Of a DNA stretch of 64,000 nucleotides, positions 23,221 to 34,195 are shown in pieces (positions within the stretch are counted from its first letter, which is position 1; every line of letters begins with the position of its first letter). The notes beneath the pieces were generated by a model, which had not been told where the DNA came from, made no database searches, and worked only from the letters and a program-made list of their open reading frames with translations. The translations under genes and the position numbers were made by a program. Origin of the DNA: Clavelina lepadiformis. Taxonomy: Eukaryota > Chordata > Ascidiacea > Aplousobranchia > Clavelinidae. The stretch is from the NCBI RefSeq assembly GCF_947623445.1, contig NC_135244.1, positions 8,184,001 through 8,248,000 on the forward strand, in the 5' to 3' direction.

Positions 23221-23429
23221 TACACACAAGCTTACTATCTTGCTGCTTGCAATCTATACTATAATCCCTTGGGGCTTTCACAATTTTTTCTTTTTTGTTT
23301 CATTTATCTTTTTTATATTTTTGCCATTGCCGGACTGAGGACGAAAGATTCGCAAGGACAGCGATAGTTAATACTTAGGGCATTAAATTATTGCCACTGT
23401 TTCACCGGGAAAAAATCTTGTGTTAATAG

Positions 23430-23672
23430 CGTAACGAAAGACATAAAGCTAAATATATGCTGCTGAGCTGTTGCTGATCCACAACTGCGGCTAACTTGGT
23501 ATTATTTTATTAGCAGGTAACATGTGCCGATGTGCCGAAGCACAGGCATAACTTGACGCGGTGAAACGTCTCAAAAGAGCGTCTATATGCCTCCTTGTCT
23601 AAAAGACGACTCACTCGAAATGCGAGCAGCGAATAAAAAAAAAAACACAAAAATTCTTTGGGCAAATAAACG
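23430..23672 (+). repeat. Dispersed direct repeat, copy 1
   Basis: About 240 bases sharing a collinear series of blocks with 24128-24385: AGACATAA, GAGCTGTT.CTGATC, TAACTTGGTATTA, TTTATTAGCA, ATGCCGAAG.ACAGGCATAA, ATGCCTCCTTGT, CTCGAAATGCGA, AATTCTTT.GGCAAATAAAC. Possibly a SINE; no clear tRNA-like promoter was seen. Confidence 0.65.
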
Positions 23673-24127
23673 TGGTGTCCTGCCGCATTCTAGTGGACTG
23701 GATGGTAAACATTACATAACACTTTCCTTGTTTTGGAAAAGTGAATCGGGGTAATTTAGCAGTAGGGCTTTAAAACTACAGTAATTCCAGAGACAGCAAA
23801 AAGGAGTAAATGGGGCACAGACATTGAAAACACAGCGGGAGGCAGGAAACAGTAGACAGAAAGTTATCGATCTTATGGACATGTGGAAACCAAAGTAAGT
23901 TATACAATAGGACACTATATAGGGCAAAACTGTAAACAATAAGGCTTAAGCAAATTTCACATTAATTATACAATACTATACCCAGACATGACAAAAAGTT
24001 GATAACAAATGCAAACCATTAAAACTACAGTGTACACTACAAAATTAAACAGTGGCTTTGCTAAGCTGATTCAATTTTTGACACCAATCAAAGGTTGGGT
24101 TTCAAGCTTACCGAGGTTATCAAAATA

Positions 24128-24385
24128 TATAGCGCAACTATAGACATAACGGTATATATATATATGTATGTTGTTGTTGAGCTGTTCCTGATCTACGGCC
24201 TCGGTTAACTTGGTATTACCGTATTTTATTAGCAAATGATATATGCCGAAGAACAGGCATAACTTGTCGCGGAAAGATGTTTTAAAAGAGGGTCTGTATG
24301 CCTCCTTGTGTAAAAGAAGACTGACTCGAAATGCGATCAAGGAATAAACAAGAAAACAAAAATTCTTTTGGCAAATAAACATGGT
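24128..24385 (+). repeat. Dispersed direct repeat, copy 2
   Basis: Second copy of the repeat at 23430-23672, same orientation, with a short (TA)n run at ~24152-24166 near its start. Divergence between copies is substantial, so the duplication is not recent. Confidence 0.65.
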
Positions 24386-24589
24386 CAACACTACACGTTC
24401 AATAATCTTCTATTTTTCAGTTTCTTGTTAACCTAATTTAAATGTTATATGTTATATTACTGACTTAAAGCATAGGCTACTATAAATCTTCCTCCCAGAC
24501 CAAATCTGACTTAAGTTAAACCTTAAATAAGAAAAAAAACAGCTTTTTGCACGTACCAATTCTTATAACCTAACCGCCTGTCTTTAAAA

Positions 24590-25612
24590 ACGGGCTGCGT
24601 GACCTACTTTCGGTGAAATAGTCACTCCCTGTTAGTTTAAATGGTAATAGCATGGTGTGCAACCACAAATGATCGGATAAGTGGAAAAGCCTTTAAAAGT
24701 CTTAAAACAAAACGTGGGATGAGGTCGTAATCCAAAGAGCGGTTGTTATAGCTGAATAGCGCCCTGCTATTGCCTGCAGGGGCGGATACAGCCGGGGTGT
24801 TAAGATGTTGTAACAGCACTCTCTGCAGTTTAAATAATTTTTGAGCGCACTGCTTAAAAGTTGATTTTGCTGGTTAAAACCAACTATTAATTCGTTTCAA
24901 CGCTAGCATGCAACGCAACCAGTTTTCTAAATCGTTTTTATGACAAGAGGCAAAAATAAACGATATACTACAATTACAATACGACAATGCCTTTCTAAAT
25001 CACTAATAAACAACTACATGACGTCACCAAATGCACGGTGCTACACAAAAACATCAGAATACAGTCGGTGACGTCACAAGATAATTTTAGTATGTGCTCA
25101 GTTAAAACTGTTATTGACTTAGTGACTGACGGACTCCTGTCAATAGCAGTTTAGTTTTTTAGCAAACTGAACAGCTGATGTGTAAGTTTTCCATGAAGTG
25201 ATTGCAACTTCAAAAAACAACAGCACTTCTGCTGTTCATTACGTCACGTACAGCAGCCTGTCAATAACTGAGCACTAAACAATTACAGGTTGCTGTACAA
25301 CAGTAACACCCATTCTTCTGATTACGACCCTGACTCTGTAAATCGCTAATTAGCAACTACTGTACATGATGTCATCAATTGCAGACTGCAATCCAAAATC
25401 AGCAGGCTGCAGTTGGTGAGAAAATTGTAGCACAGTACCCAGACTGCTCAAAACCAAACTGCTTATGTAAAACGTGTGTGAAAATGGTGGTTGTAAAAAC
25501 TTGTTGACGACAGCTGGTTCCGCTATTACTTACCCCAATGACATACACAGACTGACTATTTCACCGTAAATAGGTCACGTGTCCTGTCGTGAAAGGGGTG
25601 CGCAAAAAAGTT
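24590..25612. mobile_element. Possible ~1-kb DNA element with imperfect inverted ends
   Basis: The left block CGTGACCTACTTTCGGTGAA continuing ATAGTCA (from 24599) is matched in reverse by TGACTATTTCACCGTAAATA followed by GGTCACGTG (from 25549). Outside these blocks similarity fades. Inside, TGACGTCACC (25019-25028) and GGTGACGTCA (25067-25076) form another inverted pair, and several short motifs repeat. No convincing transposase; exact ends and target duplication not resolved. Confidence 0.45.
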
Positions 25613-27299
25613 TTCGCTATACTTCGAACTTTCTCTGTGAACTTACATCTTCAAAGTTAGACATTTTGATCAAAATTTTGTCAAGACTCAGTCAGAACCA
25701 GTAGCAAGCATATGAATACAGTTTGACTAAAACCTGATGTACAAGGTCCAAGACTCCAAGCCCGTGCGATAAAAGCAATTGTTCAGCCATTGTTACCCAA
25801 TACGTCGCAAGACTATACTATGACAGCACTTTGTGCCGAAACTAAGTGGCTAGCCACTGTAAAACTGTTTTAAACAAATTTAATCCACATATCAAGCAAT
25901 ATTGAACTGCCAAAACGTTAACTCAGAATTTCACAACAAAAAATCCTGGGATCGGGTTCGGAAAAAAGGCTAAAATCCCCGGGAAACGGGATTGGCATTT
26001 ACCGCAATCCCAACCCTGATCAAGCTTTTAACTGATCATGTTTTCATTTTAGTAATGTTTTTACCACTAGGCTAGGCTACTCCAGACTTATAAAGTAAAT
26101 TTTTGTTTAAAATGAATATCATTATTTCAAATGTAGTACGTTATGCGTCCTATGGTTTCGTCGAAGTGGGAAATCATCGACGAGTTTCAGCCGTGCTAAG
26201 GCTTTTCTCAATCTGAGATTTCTTGCAAAGTGGTAAAGAACTCTATTACTGTATTACTTGTATGTACAGTATTACAAAGTTAGGTGGGCCTAACTTTTTT
26301 CTTTTGTTACAGTAGCTTACTTAACGATTCGTCGTTATAGACGAGTAAGTTTTACATGCAATGTGTAATTGTGTTATGTGCAGGACTGGCGCGTTTATTA
26401 GGCGAACTACAGACAGCAGCGTACGGAGCACCATTGCGCAATAACAGATTTGAAATAATGATGTGTTTTTATTGAACCAACGAGAAAAAAAACGTTCAAA
26501 AATAAACCAGGAAAGTAGAAACATACAATTTCTTAAACTTGGAATAAACGAATTGAAGATAACATTTACATGGAAACCTGAAATAAAAACTAGTTTTGCA
26601 TGTGGTTAAATAACAAAAATATAAAAACCCAGACCTAGATCAATCAACAAGAAAAACCTGATAATTTCCAGACTATATTCCTATATTATCATAAATGCTT
26701 GCATTTTTTGGTTTACACAAGTTAGACATTAACACTGTATGTAACAACACGCTGCAAGCTTTTTTTAATAGAAACACTGTTTACGTCAATGTCCATTACA
26801 GTTAATATCCATTACCATCAATAGAGATGTAACTTGAGATCGAAAATTAAAAAAATTACTGTTTTATAGAAGAGAGAGATAAAATCGTTTTGTACTGTAC
26901 CTGAGAAAACTCTATCTTGCAACGAACAGTAATGTTATGACAAATAATAATTCGTTGATGTATTACTTGTGTGAAGTATTACACAACAAACATATTCGCC
27001 ATAAAGACCGCGTACACTAGCGGTTATTATTACAATATGAGTGAGGACGATTGATGGTTGATAACTTATTTTTGCTTCTGCTTTCATGGTATGAGTTTTC
27101 ATTCCTCAAACGGCGTGACTGTGCTGTTAGTTGCTTAAATTCTGTCTATGCATATTACTAAATGATAAAGTTCCCATTTTTCTTTATTATCAGACACAGA
27201 GGCTTTTGCCTTCGGGCAAAGCTTACGGAATGTTAAATTGCGCTTGGTAGCAAGTGAAAGAGTAAAAGGGTAAAGGGGAGATTGTAAACATTACAAACA
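25613..27299. other. Gene-poor AT-rich stretch
   Basis: Apart from the SINE-like fragment at 26150-26260, no gene, RNA or ordered repeat was recognised. Open frames here are short and lack protein-like composition. Confidence 0.4.
26150..26260 (+). repeat. SINE-like repeat fragment
   Basis: Contains TCGACGAGTTTCAGCCGTGC, then AAGGCTTTTCTCAATCTGAG and TCTATTACTGTATTACTT. It aligns by eye with 59080-59150 (CGAGTTGAAGTCGTGCAAAG and so on) and more weakly with 45655-45735. Three diverged members suggest a dispersed family; no RNA polymerase III boxes could be confirmed. Confidence 0.45.
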
Positions 27300-27602
27300 G
27301 TATATATATGGCACACCAGTTCAAACGAAGTAATTTAACTGAACGTCATCAAAGAGAATTCAAACCCGGTCAACAACTGAAGCACAAGATTTTAGAAACA
27401 ACCCATGACTCGTGATGTAACTGTCACAATGTCATCACATCTTCCAAAGATTTTCATTTGTGTGCTTTTTTGCTGTTCAAACGCAGGGTCATCAACTGTG
27501 CCCTTCTTTAGCGTTATGACCACCAGAAACTGGGTTCTTGCCCCGGATGGAGTTTCTTTTACAGTGGGTTTTCTTTTCCTATCCACTGATGTACAGCATT
27601 GA
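27300..27602 (+). CDS. Candidate small gene behind a TATA box (hypothetical)
   Basis: A TATATATATGG box at 27300-27310 precedes an ATG at 27405 that opens a 65-residue frame ending at 27602 (MTRDVTVTMSSHLPKIFICV, then a Cys-rich FCCS and a hydrophobic C-terminus). An AATAAA follows at 27857-27862. No family recognised. An antisense frame overlaps most of it, so coding potential is unproven; the TATA, ORF and AATAAA order is the only support. Confidence 0.2.
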
Positions 27603-28020
27603 AGCTATTTTTTAATCATCTGTTTCTTCAACACATCAACTGTTCGTTTGCTTAATTTCGCTTTGTTTCGACTTATGTTTTGTGGATTTAACTAATTGTA
27701 GGTTCAGTGGCCATGCTAGTCTTTACCAGCAATTATTACCTTAATTATATTTGAGCACGTTTTAAGCCTTTTCGGCTTAGTCACTTTTTCCATTCATTGA
27801 CACTTGTTACTAACAACTGGCTTGATTTTTTGTCCCAACTGCGTTTTTGAAGAAAAATAAATGATTGATTCATTGAAAAAATTGATTTTGATCATTCAAA
27901 TAAGAAATAAATTACAAAAATTAACAGTTGCTTGGTGTGGGTCTGCAAAAGACCTTGCAGTCATCGAAGTCTGAAAAAAGGCTTTCCTATGGGCAAAAAA
28001 TAAAGGTTTAACAACGATAT

Positions 28021-28120
28021 GGTCTAGTGCAGTGGTGCACAACCACAGGAGGCATTCGTATACTAGACCCCAGCTATTCAAATTGTGATGTCATTTGGTT
28101 GTGCACTTCTGTACTAGACC
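28021..28120. mobile_element. 100-bp inverted-repeat MITE, copy 2 (well preserved)
   Basis: Exactly 100 bases with 24-base terminal inverted repeats: GGTCTAGTGCAGTGGTGCAC and AACC on the left, GGTTGTGCACTTCTGTACTA and GACC on the right. Inverted relative to copy 1 at 22068-22169. The internal TACTAGACCCC repeats the terminal motif. No clear target duplication. Confidence 0.8.
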
Positions 28121-28299
28121 CCAATGATAAATGGAGCAAAATAATTACATGAAACAAATGTTTCAAGAACAATCACTTCTTAAAACAGCACTTCCTCTGC
28201 AGAAATTCAGATCTAAAATGTTTAGAGAAGCATTGGCGTGATTTAGTTATTTAACTTATTTGAAAATTCATTCCAAAAATTGGCACTTGTAAATATTAA

Positions 28300-29645
28300 G
28301 TTCATTTTTCCTTTTTCTGTTTTAGCATGGGGCAAAAATAGGTTGCTTTATGATGACTTGGTATTGTATTTCTGTACTGTTTCTATTTCACGAAAATAAT
28401 TGTTGAATAAATGGTTAAGAAAATTAGTATATATAGTAGTCACACATGAATTACCTGTCTTTAATTAATGGATATGATATTTAGGATTTCATTTTGAACC
28501 AAAAGAGTTCTTCATTTGGTATATTTATTACTAAAGGTAATTAGTCTTACTCTTTTGTTTTGTAATAAATTTAAAGGTTTTAAAATACTGTTTGGTGCAG
28601 ATTCCCAGACTATTATACCATATTGCACTGTAAGACACTATAAACTAGACCACAGTATAACATCATCATTATTTTTTATTTGTATATTGTCAAATTTTGT
28701 ATAGAACACCACAGGTTCTTGACAGCTTCATTCAAAGCTCTTCAACATGGTTTTGTTACTAAATTGTTCGTATAGAATAATATTTAAATATTAAATTTTG
28801 GAAACCTTTTCTATCTTCTTGCCATTTATAAACAATTTTTTTTTCATTTGGTATTCTTAGGGGTTGTTACCATAAAAGAAGTTTTGTTGTAATTTAAAGA
28901 AAGTTTGTTTACTTTCAACCAACTGTTTACCTTATCAGGCTGTATTGGCATTTGTTTTTCTAATTCCAGGTTTAAATATGATTTAATTAATACTGTGTCA
29001 TTAGCAAATAGTCTTGTTGTCAGGAAAGTGCACTCGGGTAAATCATTTATACAACAAAAATAAGAATGGTTCTAATACTGACCCTTGCGGCACTCCTATT
29101 GAGATATGCTTTTGTGTAGGTATATAGTCACCACATTTGACACATTCTTGTCTGTATGAAAATATGATTTTATCAATTCATTGGTCTTATCATTGATACT
29201 GTAACAGTTTAATTTAGTAAGCAGTTGTGTATGGGCCACTGTGTCAAATGCTTTTTTGAGGTCAAGAAACACCATACATACATACTTATTAGTCTCTATT
29301 TCCTGGATGATATATTCATTAATATTTGTCACAGCTAGTACAGTGGAGTGATGCTTACAAAATCCTAATTGGTTATTGTGCAAAATCTTGTTATCATTAA
29401 TGAAGTATGTTAGTCTATCATATATAAAAAATTTTCAAAAACCTTATTTAGTTGACTTAGTTAATTAATAATTAACTTAGATAATTAATTTTTTGGATCA
29501 GTTTTAGTTCCTTTTTTATATACAGGGATCATATTGTTTCTTATACGTTTTTTTCATTACATAGATGACAAGTTTTCTGCATATATATTAGTAACTTTAT
29601 CAGTTAGCAATACTGACAGCAATTTCCATGACAATAAACCTTGAC
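28300..29645 (-). mobile_element. Decayed LINE fragment (CR1/L2-like reverse transcriptase)
   Basis: Minus-strand reading gives reverse transcriptase landmarks in order: PVYKKGTKTDPKN (~29490-29530), NNQLGFCKHHST (~29350), FLDLKKAFDTVAH (~29240), GVPQGSVLEPFLF (~29050), NDLPECTF and the degenerate catalytic box region LFANDTVLI (~29000), then a thumb-like region towards 28900. Stops and at least one frameshift interrupt it; the 5' half including the endonuclease is missing. Its 5' side reaches within about 30 bases of the TSEN54 start codon. Confidence 0.8.
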
Positions 29646-29670
29646 AAATGAATACTGTCTTAAAAACTTG

Positions 29671-31164
29671 ATGCGAATGGCAGAAAAAGCTTTAGATGAA
29701 AGTAGTCTGGTACTGCATGATGAGGAAGACATTGAATTTGCTCAAAAATTACTTGACCAACGTTCTGGCACAAACGCAAATGAACTACCTTGCAAAGGAG
29801 GTGCTAAATTAAATTATTTCCGAGGAACAACTGAGGAAGAATATCGGCTAGAAGCTTACTACCAGTCTCAATGCAAACTGACATCTGCATGGAAAGTAAG
29901 AAAACTTGCCAACCTGGGACAAGCAGAATGGCGACCAGAACTTTATGTGGCAGAGATTATTAAACAAGGAAAATTTATGCAAACAAAGTGTCATTATCAT
30001 CATAAAGGATTCTTTGCATTGTATCCTGAAGAAGCCTTATTTCTTTTGGATGTTGGAGAAATTGAACTGACTTACAAAGGCGCTATGCTGTCAATGCAAG
30101 ATGCATATTCACTGTTACTTGCTGATAGTTACTGTAACAACCTTTGCAGCATAGACGAATACTTAGTGTATGCTCATTTGTCAAGAATAGGATATCGCGT
30201 TCAGAGATTTTCAGCTGATACTACTCAATCACTTGAAACCAATAAAAGCACAAATGATACTATTGTTGCAAAGCATGAAATGTCAGAAGATGAGCGTACC
30301 CTTTATGAAGAGAAAGAAGTGAAGCGAATTAAGTTATTTTCTAGTGGTGGGTCTTCACAATTGAGTTTGTCTCAAATTGATTACCAGCCAAAACTCCTAC
30401 ACCGTGAATGGTGGATCACCTCGGCTGAAGATAAAGATCTTTTGAATCATATTTCTTTTCCAGAATGCCATCATACTCCCAACCAACTGGCAACATTTCC
30501 AAATTTTTATGACAGAAAATCAAACATTGTGTTAAAGCAACAGAGCATGCTATTCATCCCACGACAAACCACATCATATGACTGTGAAGTACCTCGGATA
30601 TGGCAAGAGCGTATTCATAGGGAAGATAGCCATGTAAAAACAACATCAAGGGACGATTATTCGCACCCAAGAAGCATTGATTATCAAAAACTTTGCCGTA
30701 CAGCTGGTAATTGGGGACATTTTAAACGCTTAGTAAATGAAGAATTGATTGTAAAAAGCAATGAAATGAAATGGCTGCATGAGATTATGTGGTCAGGATT
30801 AGAAAAACCGTTACTACATTGTACCGATGCATTAAACACCCAGGCAATATTGGACAAATTGAATGTATGTGAAGCTACAAGTACTTTGAAACATGATAGA
30901 ACTAATTCATTTGTGCACACCATTCGATTTAATGTATACCAAACTGAAAATATGAAAGCATTTCGAAAAACTCAGCCTGGAAAGCCATTTTTGCGTGTTG
31001 TCGTTACGAACCCTTCAGTTCCAATTCCAACACTGAATGACATCACTGAGATTGGTGTACAGAGTGATGGGGTTCCTGTTAAAATTGCATTTGTAGATTC
31101 TAGTAAAGTGCTGTTTTTTGCATTTGATAGTATTCAAATTCCAACTGACATAGTATTAGGATAA
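29671..31164 (+). CDS. TSEN54: tRNA-splicing endonuclease subunit Sen54
   Basis: Structural subunit of the TSEN complex, which excises introns from pre-tRNAs in the nucleus by pairing with the TSEN2 catalytic subunit. Single exon, 497 residues from the first in-frame ATG (MRMAEKALDESS), against 526 in human. N-terminal domain: AEWRPELYVAEIIKQGKFMQ, HHKGFFALYPEEALFLLDVG, SMQDAYSLLL, then EYLVYAHLSRIGYRVQRF. A variable charged middle follows (~190-400). C-terminal domain: FNVYQTENMKAFRKTQPGKP with FLRVVV and a final FAFDSIQIPTDIVLG, matching the family end. An in-frame TAA lies ~36 bases upstream, and LINE sequence begins almost immediately before the gene, so the promoter or 5' UTR must overlap or cross it. 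No polyadenylation signal is obvious before the serpin gene. Confidence 0.92.
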   Translation: MRMAEKALDESSLVLHDEEDIEFAQKLLDQRSGTNANELPCKGGAKLNYFRGTTEEEYRLEAYYQSQCKLTSAWKVRKLANLGQAEWRPELYVAEIIKQGKFMQTKCHYHHKGFFALYPEEALFLLDVGEIELTYKGAMLSMQDAYSLLLADSYCNNLCSIDEYLVYAHLSRIGYRVQRFSADTTQSLETNKSTNDTIVAKHEMSEDERTLYEEKEVKRIKLFSSGGSSQLSLSQIDYQPKLLHREWWITSAEDKDLLNHISFPECHHTPNQLATFPNFYDRKSNIVLKQQSMLFIPRQTTSYDCEVPRIWQERIHREDSHVKTTSRDDYSHPRSIDYQKLCRTAGNWGHFKRLVNEELIVKSNEMKWLHEIMWSGLEKPLLHCTDALNTQAILDKLNVCEATSTLKHDRTNSFVHTIRFNVYQTENMKAFRKTQPGKPFLRVVVTNPSVPIPTLNDITEIGVQSDGVPVKIAFVDSSKVLFFAFDSIQIPTDIVLG

Positions 31165-31439
31165 CAGTCGGATTCTTGATGAGAGGTAGGTCTTGCTCAT
31201 TTATACTCCACAGCATGCAAAACTTTATAAGGGGTTAAATCAACTAATAGCATTTTGGAAATATAGTATGTAACATTCACCAAGTGATCTGTGTAAACTG
31301 GTGTATGATTCTTGGACGTTCTTTGGAAGATTTAATCGTAAACGTTGGTTATTGCAAAACAGCGTTTGAGTTTTTTTTTCACAAAGTTTGTCGTGAATCG
31401 CAATGTGAAGCGAAACATTCCCTCCGGGGAAAAAGGGCT

Positions 31440-31477
31440 GATGCCATGGTAACCCAAGCGCGAAAAGGCCACGTGGC
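31440..31477. promoter_or_regulatory. Putative X-box and ACGT-core (ERSE/XBP1-like) elements upstream of the serpin gene
   Basis: GATGCCATGGTAAC (31440-31453; reverse GTTACCATGGCATC) resembles the RFX X-box GTTGCCATGGCAAC. GCCACGTGGC (31468-31477) is a perfect palindrome with the CCACG core of ER-stress elements and a generic E-box/ACGT core. They lie 200 to 240 bases before the serpin ATG. The serpin product is ER-targeted, so stress-linked control would make sense. Sequence match only. Confidence 0.35.
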
Positions 31478-31676
31478 GTTAGCACACGAGTTATTTTCTT
31501 GCCAGAACATTTCTAGAAACTTCGCAGCTGCGATTTAAACTTGTGACTGCTTCCAACCGCGTCATTATTTCATTTTGTTGTTTGGCAGGTTACTTGTACT
31601 TAACCATTTAGGCCGGACGGTCAGTTTGAAAAAAAAGTGATCTGTCGACTTAAGACGAACCATTTGTACGTTGAAG

Positions 31677-34049
31677 ATGATGTGTCGTTCATCTGCTGTA
31701 TTGTTGCTGTTGGCTTGCATGTGCGGCTTGATTACGTCTAAGAAATTAGACCGCAGTGAGCATGTGTCACAGCTATCCGAGGCAAACAACCGTTTTTGTA
31801 TTAAATTGTATAAAACTCTGATAGAAAACGAAGAAGACCCCATGAAAAATATGATGTTTTCTCCATTGAGTATTTCTGCCGGTAAGTAAAATATTGTTCA
31901 ATATGTAGTAAGTAAGCTACTTGCATTGACATTTTTCTAAACGTGCATTCCGGTAACTGATCCGTTAATTTTTGGTTAAAATATTGTAAAAGAGTTGCTT
32001 TTCGAGTTCACATACTTCATGTAGCTGTCTGGTTGGGCTGAGGTAATCGTCGATTTATTTGTAGCAATGGCGATGACGCACCTTGGCGCAAAAGGCGACA
32101 CTGCGAAGCAAATAGACGATACATTCATGTTTAGCAAGATTGAAGATAAAAAGTTTCATTCTGCGTTTGGGGAGCTTCATAGTCTTCTGTTTGAAAAAGT
32201 AAGACTTGTAGTCCGTAAAGCGCTGCCAATCCTGCTACCAGAGCCTGTAATTTTCTTACCGCATGAATGCATTCCTTCTGAGACAAGCCGGGTGTATCTG
32301 ACGTCAGTGCCTCTGTAGGTTTCCGATAACGTGACGTTGAAATCGTCCAACAGAGTCTTCGCCAACAATAAACTTCCAGTTTTGGAAGACTATAAAAACG
32401 CTCTCACTGTGTATGGAGCCAAAGTAGAAAAGGTTTGTAATCTCCTTCATGGTTACTCGTGTCCGTAGGTTTGGTAGATAATCCTCAAATTGTGTACATT
32501 TACACAACGTTAGTGAAAAATTAGTACCAATGATATGTTAAATGAAAGCTAAAGATTTGCAAGATATTCTGGAAATCAAACATATGAATATATCTTTGAA
32601 AATTGAGGACGGCCTCTCATTCAAATTAACAGGTGGACTTCGGTGGAAACGCGAGGGAATTGATCAACAAATGGGCCAATGAGTCGACGGAAGGAAAAAT
32701 TCCGAGTCTTCTTGGCGAAGATGATGTTAATGCAGGCACTGCGCTGCTCATTGCAAACACTGTGTTTTTTAAAGGAGATTGGCATTCGATGTTTCGCGAA
32801 TATCAAACCGAAAATAGGGACTTTTACGTGACACATTACAAAGTTGTTAGGACACCATTTATGTTTCAGAAAGGTTTGTTATACAAAAACAAATGCGTTA
32901 GTATCAATAGAAACAACAGTTTACGATTAACTTTTTGTTAATTGCTTCAGGCGCTGTGTGCGAAATCTTACTGTTTGGTGTAAAACTCTCACATTTCGTT
33001 GCAAACCTCGCACAAATAGTCCAATCCAACAAAATTAAATATATACGATGTTTATAGGACAATTTCGTTTCGGTTATGTAGAAGAGTTGACTCTACAGAT
33101 AGTCGAAATCGACTACGCTGGCAAGGAATTCAGTATGTTTGTACTCCTACCGGAGAACTTTGACCTGGTTAGCGTAGAGAAAGAACTGAACCATGAAAAC
33201 TTGACAAGGTGGCTTTCTAACCTCAAGTACAAAACCGTCGATGTGAGTATCGCGCTTGCGAATGGACTGACGCGACCAAACAGCTACTGAAAAAATAACG
33301 TGTCAATTTTCTTTTTTGTAGCTCACTCTTCCCAAATTTAAGATAGAGGAAACGCTTTACCTGCACCAAATCCTCCCCAAGATGGGTGTAACAGATGTGT
33401 TCAGTACAAATAAATCTGACCTGTCTGGAATTGCATCGCAGACACCGGGATTGTTTGTAGATCAAGTTATCCACAAAGCTGTAATTGAAGTGAGTAGAAA
33501 ATTTGATCGTCACCTTTGCTGTTATGCTCTCTGCTGTACGACGTCTCTGCTGTACTAACGCGTAATAGCATTTGCACGTTTCTTTTCTCAATATCTAGTG
33601 TTAAACATTTCCTACACCTTATTCATTTTAACTGCTTAAAGTTTAAGCTTTTGAATTTTTTAAGCAATTTTCCCTTTCGTTTTGGTACAACGATGACGTT
33701 TAAGGTTCCACGCAGTTTTTAAAAATCTTTAAAATGCGTTATTACAATACGAAATTAATCGGAACTCCAAATTTACGGCAATGGAGCACTCTTGTAAGAT
33801 TCTCCTAAGGGACATAATGTAATATTTTTAAGACCAAACTGACTTCAGGTGCACGAAAAAGGCAGCGTAGCAGCAGCTGCCACCACAGTGCGGGTTGTTG
33901 CACGATCAATCGGTAACCATCTTTCTTTTACTGCCGACCACCCGTTCATTTGGGGAATCCGCCATGTCGGAAGTGGTCACTTATTGTTTGTAGGAAGACT
34001 GAAGCGGCCGGATGGGCCCGTGCTTCTTGCAGAACGCGATGAACTCTAA
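31677..34049 (+). CDS. ER-targeted serpin, isoform A (Arg-Ser reactive centre, RDEL tail)
   Basis: Serine protease inhibitor fold. Exons: 31677-31881, 32065-32198, 32319-32432, 32633-32873, 33058-33242, 33322-33489, 33849-34049; they sum to 415 residues. Signal peptide MMCRSSAVLLLLACMCGLIT, then serpin blocks NMMFSPLSISAG, GAKGDTAKQID, INKWANESTEGKIP, ALLIANTVFFKGDW, FSMFVLLPE and LPKFKIEE. The last exon holds the hinge EKGSVAAAATTVRVVAR with small residues at P12-P9; counting from P15 Gly as in alpha-1-antitrypsin puts Arg at P1 and Ser at P1', so a trypsin-like or convertase target is likely. ADHPFIWGI and FVGRLKRP follow, and the protein ends AERDEL, a KDEL-type retrieval signal. ER-retained serpins with basic P1 (Drosophila Spn4, amphioxus Spn1) inhibit furin-like convertases; the same role here is inference. 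Confidence 0.9.
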
Positions 34050-34195
34050 GTCATGCAATGATGAACGAAGACTTCATCGTTGTATCGTTACTTATACTTC
34101 CTTTAACACCACACTGTATATTGTGTTATTTCATTCAAAATTTACCTTGTTCAACAACGTGCAATAGTAAGTTTTTTTCTTTGTGGCAACGATAG

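Noticed and set aside
24637-24819. Minus-strand frame with higher GC, considered as a transposase remnant
   Set aside because: No transposase motif could be matched; it may just be coding-like by chance inside the 24590-25612 segment.
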